A DNA stretch of 64,000 bases from Pirellulales bacterium. GTDB lineage: Bacteria > Planctomycetota > Planctomycetia > Pirellulales > JAEUIK01. The notes under the pieces were generated by a model. That model was not told the origin of the DNA. It was given only the letters and a program-made list of their open reading frames with translations, and did no database searches. Below, one piece after another: positions 52,972 through 61,841 of this stretch. A program made the translations under genes and the position numbers. The stretch covers positions 150,224-214,223 of the forward strand of contig JAHBXR010000010.1 in NCBI GenBank assembly GCA_019636335.1. The letters are read 5' to 3'. Position 1 is the stretch's first letter; the number at the start of each line of letters is the position of its first letter.

Positions 52972-55755
52972 ATGCTCTACTCTCTGCGTTCGATGCGCGT
53001 CACGGGCCGAAATGGACTGATCGCGGCGCTCGGTATCTCACTAACGTTGCTCACATCGACGATGGCCGGCGCCGAAGACAAGCCGACCGACGCTGCCGAA
53101 GGCAGCAAGCCAGAGACCCAAGCCTTGTCCCCTGCGACGGTGGCGGCGGGCGAAGGTTCCGACTCGCGTTCCTCGGGGGGCGAATCGAAGCCGGCAGACA
53201 AGCCGAAGTATCCCCCCTTTGCCGACGTGATGAAGGACGCCAAACCGACGGCCGATCCCAGCCTGATCAAGCTCTATCAGAAGGACGGCAAGCTGCTGGC
53301 CGAGTTGAAGTCGAACCACTTCGACCGCGACTTCATCGTGCTCATCTCCATCGCCAAGGGTATCGGCGAAGGCGATCTCCTGGGGGGCATGAGCTGGGGC
53401 TTCGGTGACGATTGGGTCTGGCAATTCCGCAAGGTGGAAGACAACGTCCACGTCGTGCGGCGCAACGTCCGCTTCCGCGCCGACAAGGGGAGCCCCGAAG
53501 AGCGCGCCGTCTCGCTGGCCTACACGGACAGCGTGCTGTTCAGCCTGCCCACGGTCACGACCAGCCCCTCGGGGGGCACAGTCGTCGATCTCACGCCAAT
53601 CTTCATGAGCGATCTGCCGCAGATCTCGCGCTCGCTGCCGGGCTTCGGCTTCGCCCAGAACAAGTCGACCTGGGCCGCCGTGAAGGGTTTCGAAAAGAAC
53701 GTCGAAATCGAAGTGGCGGCGACCTACGCCTCGGGGGGCTCGGCCAACTTCGACACCGTGCCCGACAGCCGCGGCGTGACGATCAACGTCCACTACTCGA
53801 TCAGCCTGCTGCCGCAGAACAGCTACAAGCCCCGTCTGGCCGACGACCGCGTGGGCTACTTCCTCACCGTGTTGAAGGACTACTCGAAGAAGGGGAACGA
53901 CGATCGCTTCGTGCGGTACATCAACCGCTGGGACCTGCAGAAGGCGGATCCCTCGGCCGACATGTCCCCGCCGAAGGAACCGATCATCTTCTATCTCGAG
54001 AAGACGATTCCGTTCAAGTATCGCAAGCCGATCAAGGATGGCATCACCGAGTGGAACAAGGCCTTCGCCAAGGCCGGCTTCATCGACGCGATCGAAGTCC
54101 GTCAGCAGGAACAGGGGGATACGTGGGATCCGGAAGACATCAACTACAACACCTTCCGCTGGATCACCTCGAGCGCCGGCTTTGCCATGGGCCCCAGCCG
54201 CGTCAATCCGACGAACGGTCAGATCCTGGACGCCGACATCATCTTCGATGCCGACTTCATCCAGTTCTGGAAGCAGGAATATGAAACCTTCACGGCCGAG
54301 ACGATCTCGCGTATGACGGGCGGAGCGCTCGACCTTCAGACCTACCAGGAAGAACAGGCCAAGCTGCCCGAGCACCTGCGTCATTCGGGCCATGCCCATC
54401 GCTGCGAGCTGCACGACGGCTTCTCGAAGGAACTGGCCCTGGGCTCGGCCGTGGCCACGCTGCGTGCCGCCGCCAAGAGCGACCCCGCGGCCGAAGAGAA
54501 GATGCTCATGCAGGGACTCAAGGAAGTCACCATGCACGAGGTCGGCCATACGCTCGGCCTGCGTCACAACTTCAAGTCGAGCACGATCTACACGCTCGAA
54601 GAGCTGAACGATACCGAGAAGACCAAGGAGACGGGTCTCACCGGTTCGGTGATGGACTACTCCCCCGCCAACATCATGCCCGAGGGGGTGAAGCAGGGGG
54701 ATTACTTCTCCACGACGATCGGTCCCTACGACATGTGGGCCATCGAGTATGGCTACAAGCCCCTCTCCGGCTCGACCGAGAGCGAAGTCGAAGAGTTGAA
54801 GAAGATCGCCTCGCGTGCCGCCGAGCCGCAGTTGGCCTATGCCACCGATGAGGACACCCGCGGCATCGATCCCGACCCGCTGTCGAACCGCTTCGACATG
54901 GGCAAGGACCCGGTCGAGTACGCCAAGCTGCGTGCCAAGCTCATCGCCGAGCTCTGGCCCGACGTCGTCAACGACGTGACCAAGGATGGCGAAGGCTACC
55001 AGAAGGCGCGCCAGGCGTTCGGCATCCTGCTGGGCAACCACGGCCGCGCGATGCACTTCGCGTCGCGCTACGTGGGGGGTCTGTACGTGAACCGCGACCA
55101 CAAGGGAGACGCGAACGCCCGGCCGCCGTTCCAGGTGGTCGAGGTGGCCAAGCAGCGCGACGCGCTGGCGTTGGTCGAAGAGCAGGTCTTCAGCGACAAG
55201 CCCTTCAACTTCCCGCCCGAGCTGTACAACTACATGGCGGCCTCGCGGTGGAACCATTGGGGCATGAACAGCCCGATCCGCCTCGATCTGCCGGCGCACG
55301 AGGTGATCTCGATGTGGCAGGAGCGCATCCTGTCGCAGCTCATGTCGTCGCTGACGCTCGAGCGTTTGCACGACTCGGAATTGAAGGTGCCGGCCGACCA
55401 GGACGCGCTGACCACAGCCGAGTTGATCGAACGTCTGACGGCGGCGATCTTCGCCGAGGTGAATTCCACCCCCAGCGGAGAGTTCACCAACCGCAAGCCG
55501 GCCGTGAGCAGCCTGCGCCGCAACCTGCAGCGTATCTACCTCAAGCGTCTGAGCGACCTGGCGATGGGCAACTCATACGCCCCGCAAGATTGCCAGACCG
55601 TGGCCTACCTGCAACTCGAAGAGCTGAAGGGCAAGCTCGACGCCGTCCTGGCGGCCGACGTCAAGCTCGACACCTACTCGAAGGCGCACCTGAAAGAAAG
55701 CGCGCAGCGCATCGGGAAGGTGCTCGACGCGCAACTGCAACTCAGCCGACCGTAA
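52972..55755 (+). CDS. exported zinc metalloprotease, DUF5117/DUF4953 type
   Basis: The 927-residue protein starts with a signal sequence ending near AGAEDKPT and a low-complexity linker. The zinc-binding site is HEVGHTLGLRH, H522, E523, H526 and H532, a metzincin-like motif, with SVMDYSP downstream as the Met-turn. DUF5117 (about 100-300) and DUF5118/4953-like regions surround it. Such proteins are common in planctomycetes and Bacteroidetes; they are thought to be secreted peptidases. A conserved hairpin lies just after the stop. Confidence 0.88.
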   Translation: MLYSLRSMRVTGRNGLIAALGISLTLLTSTMAGAEDKPTDAAEGSKPETQALSPATVAAGEGSDSRSSGGESKPADKPKYPPFADVMKDAKPTADPSLIKLYQKDGKLLAELKSNHFDRDFIVLISIAKGIGEGDLLGGMSWGFGDDWVWQFRKVEDNVHVVRRNVRFRADKGSPEERAVSLAYTDSVLFSLPTVTTSPSGGTVVDLTPIFMSDLPQISRSLPGFGFAQNKSTWAAVKGFEKNVEIEVAATYASGGSANFDTVPDSRGVTINVHYSISLLPQNSYKPRLADDRVGYFLTVLKDYSKKGNDDRFVRYINRWDLQKADPSADMSPPKEPIIFYLEKTIPFKYRKPIKDGITEWNKAFAKAGFIDAIEVRQQEQGDTWDPEDINYNTFRWITSSAGFAMGPSRVNPTNGQILDADIIFDADFIQFWKQEYETFTAETISRMTGGALDLQTYQEEQAKLPEHLRHSGHAHRCELHDGFSKELALGSAVATLRAAAKSDPAAEEKMLMQGLKEVTMHEVGHTLGLRHNFKSSTIYTLEELNDTEKTKETGLTGSVMDYSPANIMPEGVKQGDYFSTTIGPYDMWAIEYGYKPLSGSTESEVEELKKIASRAAEPQLAYATDEDTRGIDPDPLSNRFDMGKDPVEYAKLRAKLIAELWPDVVNDVTKDGEGYQKARQAFGILLGNHGRAMHFASRYVGGLYVNRDHKGDANARPPFQVVEVAKQRDALALVEEQVFSDKPFNFPPELYNYMAASRWNHWGMNSPIRLDLPAHEVISMWQERILSQLMSSLTLERLHDSELKVPADQDALTTAELIERLTAAIFAEVNSTPSGEFTNRKPAVSSLRRNLQRIYLKRLSDLAMGNSYAPQDCQTVAYLQLEELKGKLDAVLAADVKLDTYSKAHLKESAQRIGKVLDAQLQLSRP

Positions 55756-55799
55756 ACGACATCCGTCCGTAGCGCCTTGTCAGAGCGAAAATTTGGCGC

Positions 55800-55829
55800 C
55801 ATGCCTTCACGGTAGTCCGGGGAGGCATG
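55800..55829 (+). repeat. 3'-flank hairpin, copy 2
   Basis: CATGCCT (55800-55806) pairs with AGGCATG (55823-55829) around TCACGGTAGTCCGGGG. Compared with copy 1 at 49238 the stem bases differ on both arms in a matching way and the loop is nearly the same. Confidence 0.75.
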
Positions 55830-55861
55830 TGCGCTCGATGCCGTCTTCCGGTTGGCGAATG

Positions 55862-56083
55862 TTATTCCTCCAGCCGGAAGACGTCTTCGGTCTTCTTGCC
55901 GAACTCTCTGGCGATGCGCAGCGCCAAGGCCAGAGACGGAGTATAGGCGCCCCCTTCCAACGCGACGATGGTCTGCCGTGTCACGCCCACGCGGTCAGCC
56001 AGGTCTTGCTGCGTCATTCCATTTTTGGCGCTGCGCAACTCTCGAACTCGATTCGTCAACTTCGGCTCGCGCCTACGCGGCAT
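55862..56083 (-). CDS. XRE family transcriptional regulator
   Basis: A 73-residue helix-turn-helix protein ([24 protein letters not shown]) of the small XRE type found with a membrane protein. The ATG at 56083 (MPRRREPK) is used. Its start overlaps the stop of the upstream membrane gene by 11 bases. It probably represses the pair. Confidence 0.85.
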   Translation of the reverse strand: MPRRREPKLTNRVRELRSAKNGMTQQDLADRVGVTRQTIVALEGGAYTPSLALALRIAREFGKKTEDVFRLEE

Positions 56084-56483
56084 GTTGTTGGCTCCGATAC
56101 AGGACGATCGAGGCAATGGCTTTGATGCCGAAGCAGGCCACAAACTGGAGCCAGATCAGCCAATTCAGCAACACGGTCGAGACGGAATGGACCCCAGAGT
56201 AGTTCGACCACATGCCGGCGGATGCCAACACGGTGATGAGTCCTACCCAGGTGGTCCCCACAGCCACGCTCGTCGCTCTCCGCTCGATTTCCATGTCTCG
56301 CTCGTCAACGACGATTCGATTGCCTCTTCGCCGATAAAAAACGGCGCTCAACGTGACCAGGGCCAATAGCGCAAAGCCCGCGGTTGCACGGTGCCCCAGC
56401 CAGGGAAGGAGCAGCGTCACGACGGCGATCGCCGCCAAACACACGATCAATTGCATCCAGGCAGCTTTTTCCGACACACTCAT
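56073..56483 (-). CDS. small membrane protein, partner of the XRE regulator
   Basis: The 136-residue protein has four predicted helices ([64 protein letters not shown]) with a short basic loop carrying [11 protein letters not shown]. This resembles DUF2178-like proteins that are paired with XRE regulators. GGGAGG precedes the ATG. The function is unknown. Confidence 0.75.
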   Translation of the reverse strand: MSVSEKAAWMQLIVCLAAIAVVTLLLPWLGHRATAGFALLALVTLSAVFYRRRGNRIVVDERDMEIERRATSVAVGTTWVGLITVLASAGMWSNYSGVHSVSTVLLNWLIWLQFVACFGIKAIASIVLYRSQQHAA

Positions 56484-56534
56484 GGCGACCTCCCTACAGT
56501 TCGAGCGAGTCCTCTACGGCGGCGTTCGGAATGT

Positions 56535-56562
56535 ACAATAAACCAGACATTCTCGATATCAA
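56535..56562 (-). promoter_or_regulatory. promoter of the membrane/XRE pair
   Basis: On the minus strand TTGATA (56557-56562), a 16-base spacer and TATTGT (56535-56540), about 50 bases before the ATG at 56483. Confidence 0.45.
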
Positions 56563-56716
56563 GTCTATTTGACACTCTTCAGGACATGACCGCGTGTTGG
56601 GATGGTTGCCGCTCGCCGCAGTTCGAGATCCGCGGGACCGAATCTCAAATGGCTTGACTCGCTTGGAATGGATAGAATAGCTAGACAGGCAGTTTGTAAT
56701 TTGCGCTGGAGGCACG

Positions 56717-56974
56717 ATGAGCATCGACATCTCGCCGGAGCATCGAGACTTCGTCCGCGAGGAGCTCGCAAGCGGGCATTATGCCACGGAGCAGGAATTG
56801 ATCGATGAAGCGATCGAACTGCTACGCTCGCGACAGGGAGTGCTGAGTAAGCTCAAAGCTGGCGTCGAGCAGCTTGAACGAGGTGAAGGAATCGAATACG
56901 GCCCCAACGATCGGAGCCGTTTCATCACGGACATCCTTGGACAAGTTTCTACGGCGAAAGAGCCGCAGCAGTGA
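56717..56974 (+). CDS. ParD-like antitoxin
   Basis: The 85-residue protein has a ribbon-helix-helix type N-terminus (MSIDISPEHRDFVREEL, YATEQELIDEAIELL) and an acidic C-terminal part that should bind the toxin. The stop overlaps the ParE start (ATGA at 56971). A TAGAAT box lies at 56673-56678. Confidence 0.82.
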   Translation: MSIDISPEHRDFVREELASGHYATEQELIDEAIELLRSRQGVLSKLKAGVEQLERGEGIEYGPNDRSRFITDILGQVSTAKEPQQ

Positions 56975-57273
56975 AATGCTTTCGAATTTCGCCACAAGCC
57001 AGGAGCGACCTGCAAGCAGTCCACGCTTACATCGCGTCTGAAAGCCGAGCTGCGGCCGACCGGCTGATCGACCGTCTCTTCGACCACTTTCAGCGGCTTG
57101 CCGAATTCCCCGAGCTTGGTTCGCTGCGCAACGATTTGCATCCGGGGCTGCGAATCTGGCAAGAAGGTCGGTATGTTATCCTCTACCTTCCGACTCCTAC
57201 GGGAGTGGATATTGCGCATGTCGTTCATGGTGCGCGCGATATAGAATCGCTGCTGGCTCAGCGAAAACGCTGA
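56971..57273 (+). CDS. ParE/RelE-like toxin
   Basis: The 100-residue protein has the compact ParE fold (MKCFRISPQARSDLQAVHAYI, ELGSLRNDLHPGLR, YVILYLPTPTG). ParE toxins poison DNA gyrase; RelE-like ones cleave mRNA, and this one has no clear RelE catalytic set, so the target is open. It is translated with the antitoxin through a four-base overlap. Confidence 0.85.
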   Translation: MKCFRISPQARSDLQAVHAYIASESRAAADRLIDRLFDHFQRLAEFPELGSLRNDLHPGLRIWQEGRYVILYLPTPTGVDIAHVVHGARDIESLLAQRKR

Positions 57274-57405
57274 TCCGAAGGTTTGGCCGAGATCTGGACA
57301 CGTACGACAAGTCTCCGCCTTTGCCTCCCTGTGCGCAACGGTGTATCCTGAGCGGCGCAGGCTCGTGTAAGCTGCGACCGGAGCGATCCCGTGGAGGTGC
57401 GTGCG

Positions 57406-57753
57406 TTGCGACTGCTCATCGCCATTATCCAGCCGACCAAGCTCAACGCGGTGAAAGAAGCGCTCGCCAAGATCGGCGTCGAGCGTATGACCGTCTGCGA
57501 TGCGCAAGGCTACGGGCGGCAGCGCGGACGGACCGAAATGTACCGTGGCCTCGAGTACAAGACGAACCTGCTCCGCAAGATCGCGCTCGAGATCATGCTC
57601 AACGACGACTTCGTCGAACGCACGATCGAGGTCATCACCTCGGTGGCCCGCACCGGCCCCGACGGCACCATCGGCGACGGCAAGATCTTCGTCATGCCGG
57701 CCGAGGAAACGATTCAAATCAGCGAGCCGATCCGCGGCCCGGGCGCAGTGTAA
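57406..57753 (+). CDS. PII family nitrogen regulatory protein
   Basis: The 115-residue protein is a trimeric PII signal protein that binds ATP, ADP and 2-oxoglutarate. The T-loop YGRQRGRTEMYRGLEY has the tyrosine pair at positions 46 and 51 of the family. The TTG at 57406 is favoured because GGAGG lies eight bases upstream; the GTG at 57391 is an alternative. No amtB or functional glnA is adjacent, although a glnT relic exists in the window. Confidence 0.9.
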   Translation: MRLLIAIIQPTKLNAVKEALAKIGVERMTVCDAQGYGRQRGRTEMYRGLEYKTNLLRKIALEIMLNDDFVERTIEVITSVARTGPDGTIGDGKIFVMPAEETIQISEPIRGPGAV

Positions 57754-57818
57754 AACCCCACTCCCTGATTAGCCGCTGCGTTGCCATGCGGAACACCAGT
57801 CACGGCTGAGATTACTGC

Positions 57819-58106
57819 ATGAAGACCCATGATCGACTGACAAGGGCCTACTTGGAAGTCATTCGCATGGTTGCACTCTTTGTCAGATTGCATTCCACCG
57901 GTGAACGACGCCTGCCGGATGAGCATCTCTTCGATCTTATGGATGCAATCCACAACATTCCCGAATTCCTGGTTGGAACAAACGACCATTTTACTCACGA
58001 AAGCATGCGACAATTCGAACTCGGCTGCTATGACGAGAAGTGGGGCCACAGCAGTGGACTGCATTTGGTTCGCATCTTAGATGATGCGTTGGCGCAGTAT
58101 GAATAG
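57819..58106 (+). CDS. hypothetical protein, 95 aa
   Basis: I do not recognise it. It is helical and acidic (RAYLEVIRMVALFVRLHS, PDEHLFDLMDAIHNIP), without signal or membrane helix. It starts about 65 bases after the PII stop and could share its transcript. Confidence 0.55.
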   Translation: MKTHDRLTRAYLEVIRMVALFVRLHSTGERRLPDEHLFDLMDAIHNIPEFLVGTNDHFTHESMRQFELGCYDEKWGHSSGLHLVRILDDALAQYE

Positions 58107-58124
58107 TCCGGCGGTGTGGGTCCC

Positions 58125-58487
58125 ATGTCAGTAGTTTGTCTCAGCTCCGATCTCGGCACGTCCTCGCGTCTCGCCGGCGCCGCGGCTCGCGCGGGCGTTC
58201 CCTTGGCCACGGCGATGAGCGCCGCTCGACTGTTCGATCTGATCGCCACGACGACACCGCGACTCGTGGTCATCGATCTGACCACCGCGGGGCTCGACGT
58301 CGCCGAAGTCGTCTCCAAACTGCGCTCTGCGGACCAAGCGCCCGAGTTGATCTTCGCCTTCGGCCCGCACGTCCACGCAGGAGCCTTGCAGGCGGCCAGC
58401 GACGCCGGCTGCGACCAGGTGCTCACGCGCGGCCAGATGCATGCGCAGGCCGACGAATTGCTGCGGCAATACGGCGCCGCGTCTTAG
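58125..58487 (+). CDS. receiver-like protein, degenerate
   Basis: About 120 residues with the alpha/beta order of a CheY receiver. The phosphorylation aspartate may be the D in VVIDLTT, but the conserved lysine of the signature is replaced (VLTRGQ) and the first acidic pair is absent. It may be a pseudo-receiver or a RecA/UspA-like fold. The ATG at 58125 is used; a GTG lies at 58116. Confidence 0.55.
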   Translation: MSVVCLSSDLGTSSRLAGAAARAGVPLATAMSAARLFDLIATTTPRLVVIDLTTAGLDVAEVVSKLRSADQAPELIFAFGPHVHAGALQAASDAGCDQVLTRGQMHAQADELLRQYGAAS

Positions 58488-58679
58488 AATCACGCCCATC
58501 CTGTGCGGTGCAGCGCGCGGCGTTTCTGGACGCCGAGTCTACGTCTTTCGCGGCCAATTGTGGGTCTTGCCGGGGCCAACTATCATGGGGCTCGGTCGCC
58601 CGAACCGCCTCCCGCCCGCGTTTCCTGCGGCGACTGCATCGCCTGACCCGCCTCGCCCCACTTCGGCAACCGCCGCTTC

Positions 58680-61600
58680 ATGTCCGCCACCGAAAACGCC
58701 CCCACGCATCGCTTGCCGGCCGCGCACCTCTGGGCCAGATCCACCTGGTTCTACTTGCCGTTTCTGGCAGGTGTGCTCGCACTGTGGTGGCTTCCCACGC
58801 TCGCGCGCGCCGGGGAGGATGCTGATGCTGCAGAAGAGGGCGAGACGCTCCGTCGCCCGGGCCTGCGAGCTACCTATCGAGTCGATGGCAACGATGTGCC
58901 CGTCGTCGAACGGATGGAAGCGTTACCCGCGATGGCACTCAACTCGCGGCAATCGCCCGACGCCCGCTTGCCTGCCCACGGTTGGCACGCAGCATGGTCG
59001 GGCGTGCTCGAGGTGCTGCAACCGGGGCAGTACCGCTTCTCGGCCGAATCGAGCGGGGAACTCTCGCTGACCGTCGGCGACCAGGTCGTGCTCCAGACAG
59101 ACGGCTCGCCCAACCCGTCGCTGGTCGAGGGCCCCGAGGTCGAGTTGTCGTTCGGCCACCATCCGCTGCGCATTCAGTTCGCGGCGCACGAAGGCCCCAC
59201 GCATCTCAAGCTCTACTGGCAGTCGAATCACTTTGCTCGCGAGCCATTGCCGCCACATGCGCTGGGGCATACCGACGAACGCCTGGCGGTGGCCGATCAT
59301 TTCGGACAAGGTTGGCTGACTGTCGAAGCGCAAAGCTGCGTGGCGTGCCACCGCCCCAGCCCGCAGATTCCCCTTTCGCAAATGCTGGGCAAACGCCCCG
59401 GGCCGAAGCTCAGCACGGCCGGCGCACGTCTGCAGACCGCGTGGATCGAGCGCTGGCTGGCCGATCCGCGCGCGTTGCGTCCCGAGGCGGTCATGCCGCA
59501 GCTCTTTGAAGAAAATCGCCAGGGGGAGATCGAGCGCTACGCGGTGGCCCGATTCCTCTCCTCGTTGGGCGGGCCCCTGGTGGGCAGCGTCGCCGCGCCC
59601 ACCGTCGAAGGCGCGCCTCCCGATCCTCGCGTCGCCGAAGGAGAAACACTCTTCGTGCGCACGGGCTGCACCGTTTGCCACGAATCGCACGGCAGCCAGC
59701 CCGCCCGGGTTAGCATCGCGCACCTGCGAGAGAAAACCACTCCCGAATCGCTGGCCGCGTTCATCCAGGATCCGCTCGCCGTCGCGCCGGCCGGTCTCAT
59801 GCCGGCATTTCAATTGAGCGATGCCGAGCGGGAACGTCTCGCGGCGTACCTATTCGCACGTCCCGCTACCGTGGAGGCTGCGCACGCGGCTGCGACTTCG
59901 CCCACGCCCCCCGACACCGATGAGTTGCGAGCGACTTACTCGACCCTCGTCGGCGGCGATGGACCATCGCTGGCAACCTTCGACGCACTGACCAATGATG
60001 ATGAGCGGATCGCAGAGCTTGCCCGGCGGGCTATGGAAGCGAAACGCTGTGCCGCCTGCCACGAGATCGAAGCGCCAGGCACGTCGGGTCCTTGGACCGC
60101 GCCACCGGCGAAGCATGACTTTGCGGCCATGGCGCAGTCGACTACCGTTGGCTGCCTGGCCGACCCCGACCGCGCCGACGTCGATAAGACATCACGCGCC
60201 GCGAATGTTCCTCGCTTCCGCGGCACGCTCGACCGCGAGAATCTCCGCGTCTTTCTCGCCGCGGCAAGCCGCGCGCCCGGTACGCAGGCGCCCGGCCAGC
60301 AGGCCCTGCTCGCGCTCGAGCGCTTCAACTGCACGGGCTGCCACGAGCGAAACGGCGGCGGCGGACTTTCGACCGAGTTGGCCGGTCGGCTCGTGGCCAT
60401 CCAAAGTGCCGAAAGCGCCGAAGCGGTGATTCCCCCTTCGCTCACCGGCGTGAGCGATAAGCTCACCCCTGCCTACTTGCACGGTGTGCTCGCCGAAGGC
60501 GTTCGTTCACGTCCCTGGATGTCGCTGCAGATGCCGCGTTTCGCCGCCGCGCACGTGGCGCCGCTCGTGGAAGGTTTCGCGGCGCTCGAAGGTACCCAGT
60601 TACACCGTGCGCCGCAGCATCCCTCGCCCGACGAAGAACTGGCCGAAGCCGGTCGCCAACTGGTCGGCGCGCAGGGCTTTGCCTGCACGAAGTGTCACGA
60701 CCTGCTCGGCGTCGCCAGCGGCGGCACGCGCGGCCCCGATCTGGCGGGCGTGCCCGAGCGCATCAACCACGAGTGGTTTCTGCGTTGGATGACCGACCCG
60801 CAGCGCATGCAGCCCGGCACGCGCATGCCGACGGTGTTTCTCGAAGGGCGCAGTCCATACGAAGATATCCTCCAGGGAGATCCCGCGCGGCAGCGCGAGG
60901 CCATCTGGCACTACCTGGTCGCCTCGCGCAAGATGCACTATCCCGACGGGCTGGTGCCGGTCGAAAAGGCCTACTTCGCCGAGAGCACGCGCCCGCTGGT
61001 CGTGCGAAACTTTCTGCCCGACCTCACGCCGCGCGCCATCGCGATTCGTTTTCCCTCGCGGCAGCATCTGGCGTTCGACGCACAGGCCTGCCGGCTGGCT
61101 TATGCCTGGAGTGGCGGATTCCTCGACATGAGCCCGGCCTGGACCGAGCGCGGTGGCCGAGTCGCGCCGCTCGAAGGGACGATCTACTGGACTTCACCGC
61201 CGGGCTTCCCCTGGGAAATCACGGCCGACGCAACCACGCCCCCCGATTTCCGCGGCCACGCCGGCGACGTGTCCTATGGCGCGGCGCATCCGCTCGACAG
61301 CGAGTACCACCCGTCGCGCGTCCGCTTCCGCGGTTACTCGCAGGGTGAGAAGGCCCCCACGTTCCGCTACGAATACGAAACGGATGGCGGCGGCACGGCC
61401 ACCTTCGCCGAGACCATCGCGCCCGTGCAATCGGCGGCAGGGCAGGGGGTCGAGCGGCACGTCGAGTTCACTGCGCCTGCCGGCCACACGACCTGGCTCT
61501 ACGTGGGCACATCCGCGAAGCCCCCGGTGTGGGAACAGCCCGATGGCTCGCCACAGCCCTCGAGCGGCGCAGCACCCACGCGCGACGCGAACACGATCGT

Positions 61601-61841
61601 GCGTCTCGACGATCCCGCGCCGGCCACCTGGTTCGCCGTACGCGTCGCGCCGACCGGATCGAAATGGCATGCCGTCGAGCGCGACGGTCGCTGGGATCTC
61701 GTGCTGAGCATTCCCCGTACGAAGGAAGACGCACTACCTCGGCTCGATCTCGAGGTGTGGCGCCCGCGTCAAGACACGCCCACCGCGCTCGAGGCCCTGC
61801 GGCGCGAGCTGCGCGCGAAAACGGAGCATCCCAACCCATGA
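58680..61841 (+). CDS. PA14-domain multihaem cytochrome c protein
   Basis: A 1053-residue exported protein. After an N-terminal hydrophobic segment (residues 20-45) a PA14-like beta-sandwich runs to about 200 (PGQYRFSAESSGELSLTVGD; HLKLYWQS). Then come five c-type haem motifs: CVACH (about 220), CTVCH (about 330), CAACH (457), CTGCH (551) and CTKCH (669). The last 300 residues are beta-rich, of unknown function. Such proteins belong to planctomycete periplasmic electron-transfer and glycan-degradation sets. The stop overlaps the next start, so it pairs with the propeller protein. Confidence 0.83.
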   Translation: MSATENAPTHRLPAAHLWARSTWFYLPFLAGVLALWWLPTLARAGEDADAAEEGETLRRPGLRATYRVDGNDVPVVERMEALPAMALNSRQSPDARLPAHGWHAAWSGVLEVLQPGQYRFSAESSGELSLTVGDQVVLQTDGSPNPSLVEGPEVELSFGHHPLRIQFAAHEGPTHLKLYWQSNHFAREPLPPHALGHTDERLAVADHFGQGWLTVEAQSCVACHRPSPQIPLSQMLGKRPGPKLSTAGARLQTAWIERWLADPRALRPEAVMPQLFEENRQGEIERYAVARFLSSLGGPLVGSVAAPTVEGAPPDPRVAEGETLFVRTGCTVCHESHGSQPARVSIAHLREKTTPESLAAFIQDPLAVAPAGLMPAFQLSDAERERLAAYLFARPATVEAAHAAATSPTPPDTDELRATYSTLVGGDGPSLATFDALTNDDERIAELARRAMEAKRCAACHEIEAPGTSGPWTAPPAKHDFAAMAQSTTVGCLADPDRADVDKTSRAANVPRFRGTLDRENLRVFLAAASRAPGTQAPGQQALLALERFNCTGCHERNGGGGLSTELAGRLVAIQSAESAEAVIPPSLTGVSDKLTPAYLHGVLAEGVRSRPWMSLQMPRFAAAHVAPLVEGFAALEGTQLHRAPQHPSPDEELAEAGRQLVGAQGFACTKCHDLLGVASGGTRGPDLAGVPERINHEWFLRWMTDPQRMQPGTRMPTVFLEGRSPYEDILQGDPARQREAIWHYLVASRKMHYPDGLVPVEKAYFAESTRPLVVRNFLPDLTPRAIAIRFPSRQHLAFDAQACRLAYAWSGGFLDMSPAWTERGGRVAPLEGTIYWTSPPGFPWEITADATTPPDFRGHAGDVSYGAAHPLDSEYHPSRVRFRGYSQGEKAPTFRYEYETDGGGTATFAETIAPVQSAAGQGVERHVEFTAPAGHTTWLYVGTSAKPPVWEQPDGSPQPSSGAAPTRDANTIVRLDDPAPATWFAVRVAPTGSKWHAVERDGRWDLVLSIPRTKEDALPRLDLEVWRPRQDTPTALEALRRELRAKTEHPNP

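Noticed and set aside
53041..55371. 776-codon open frame antisense to the large metalloprotease
   Set aside because: High-GC shadow frame: no signal peptide, domain or codon-pattern support, while the plus-strand gene has a zinc motif and signal peptide.
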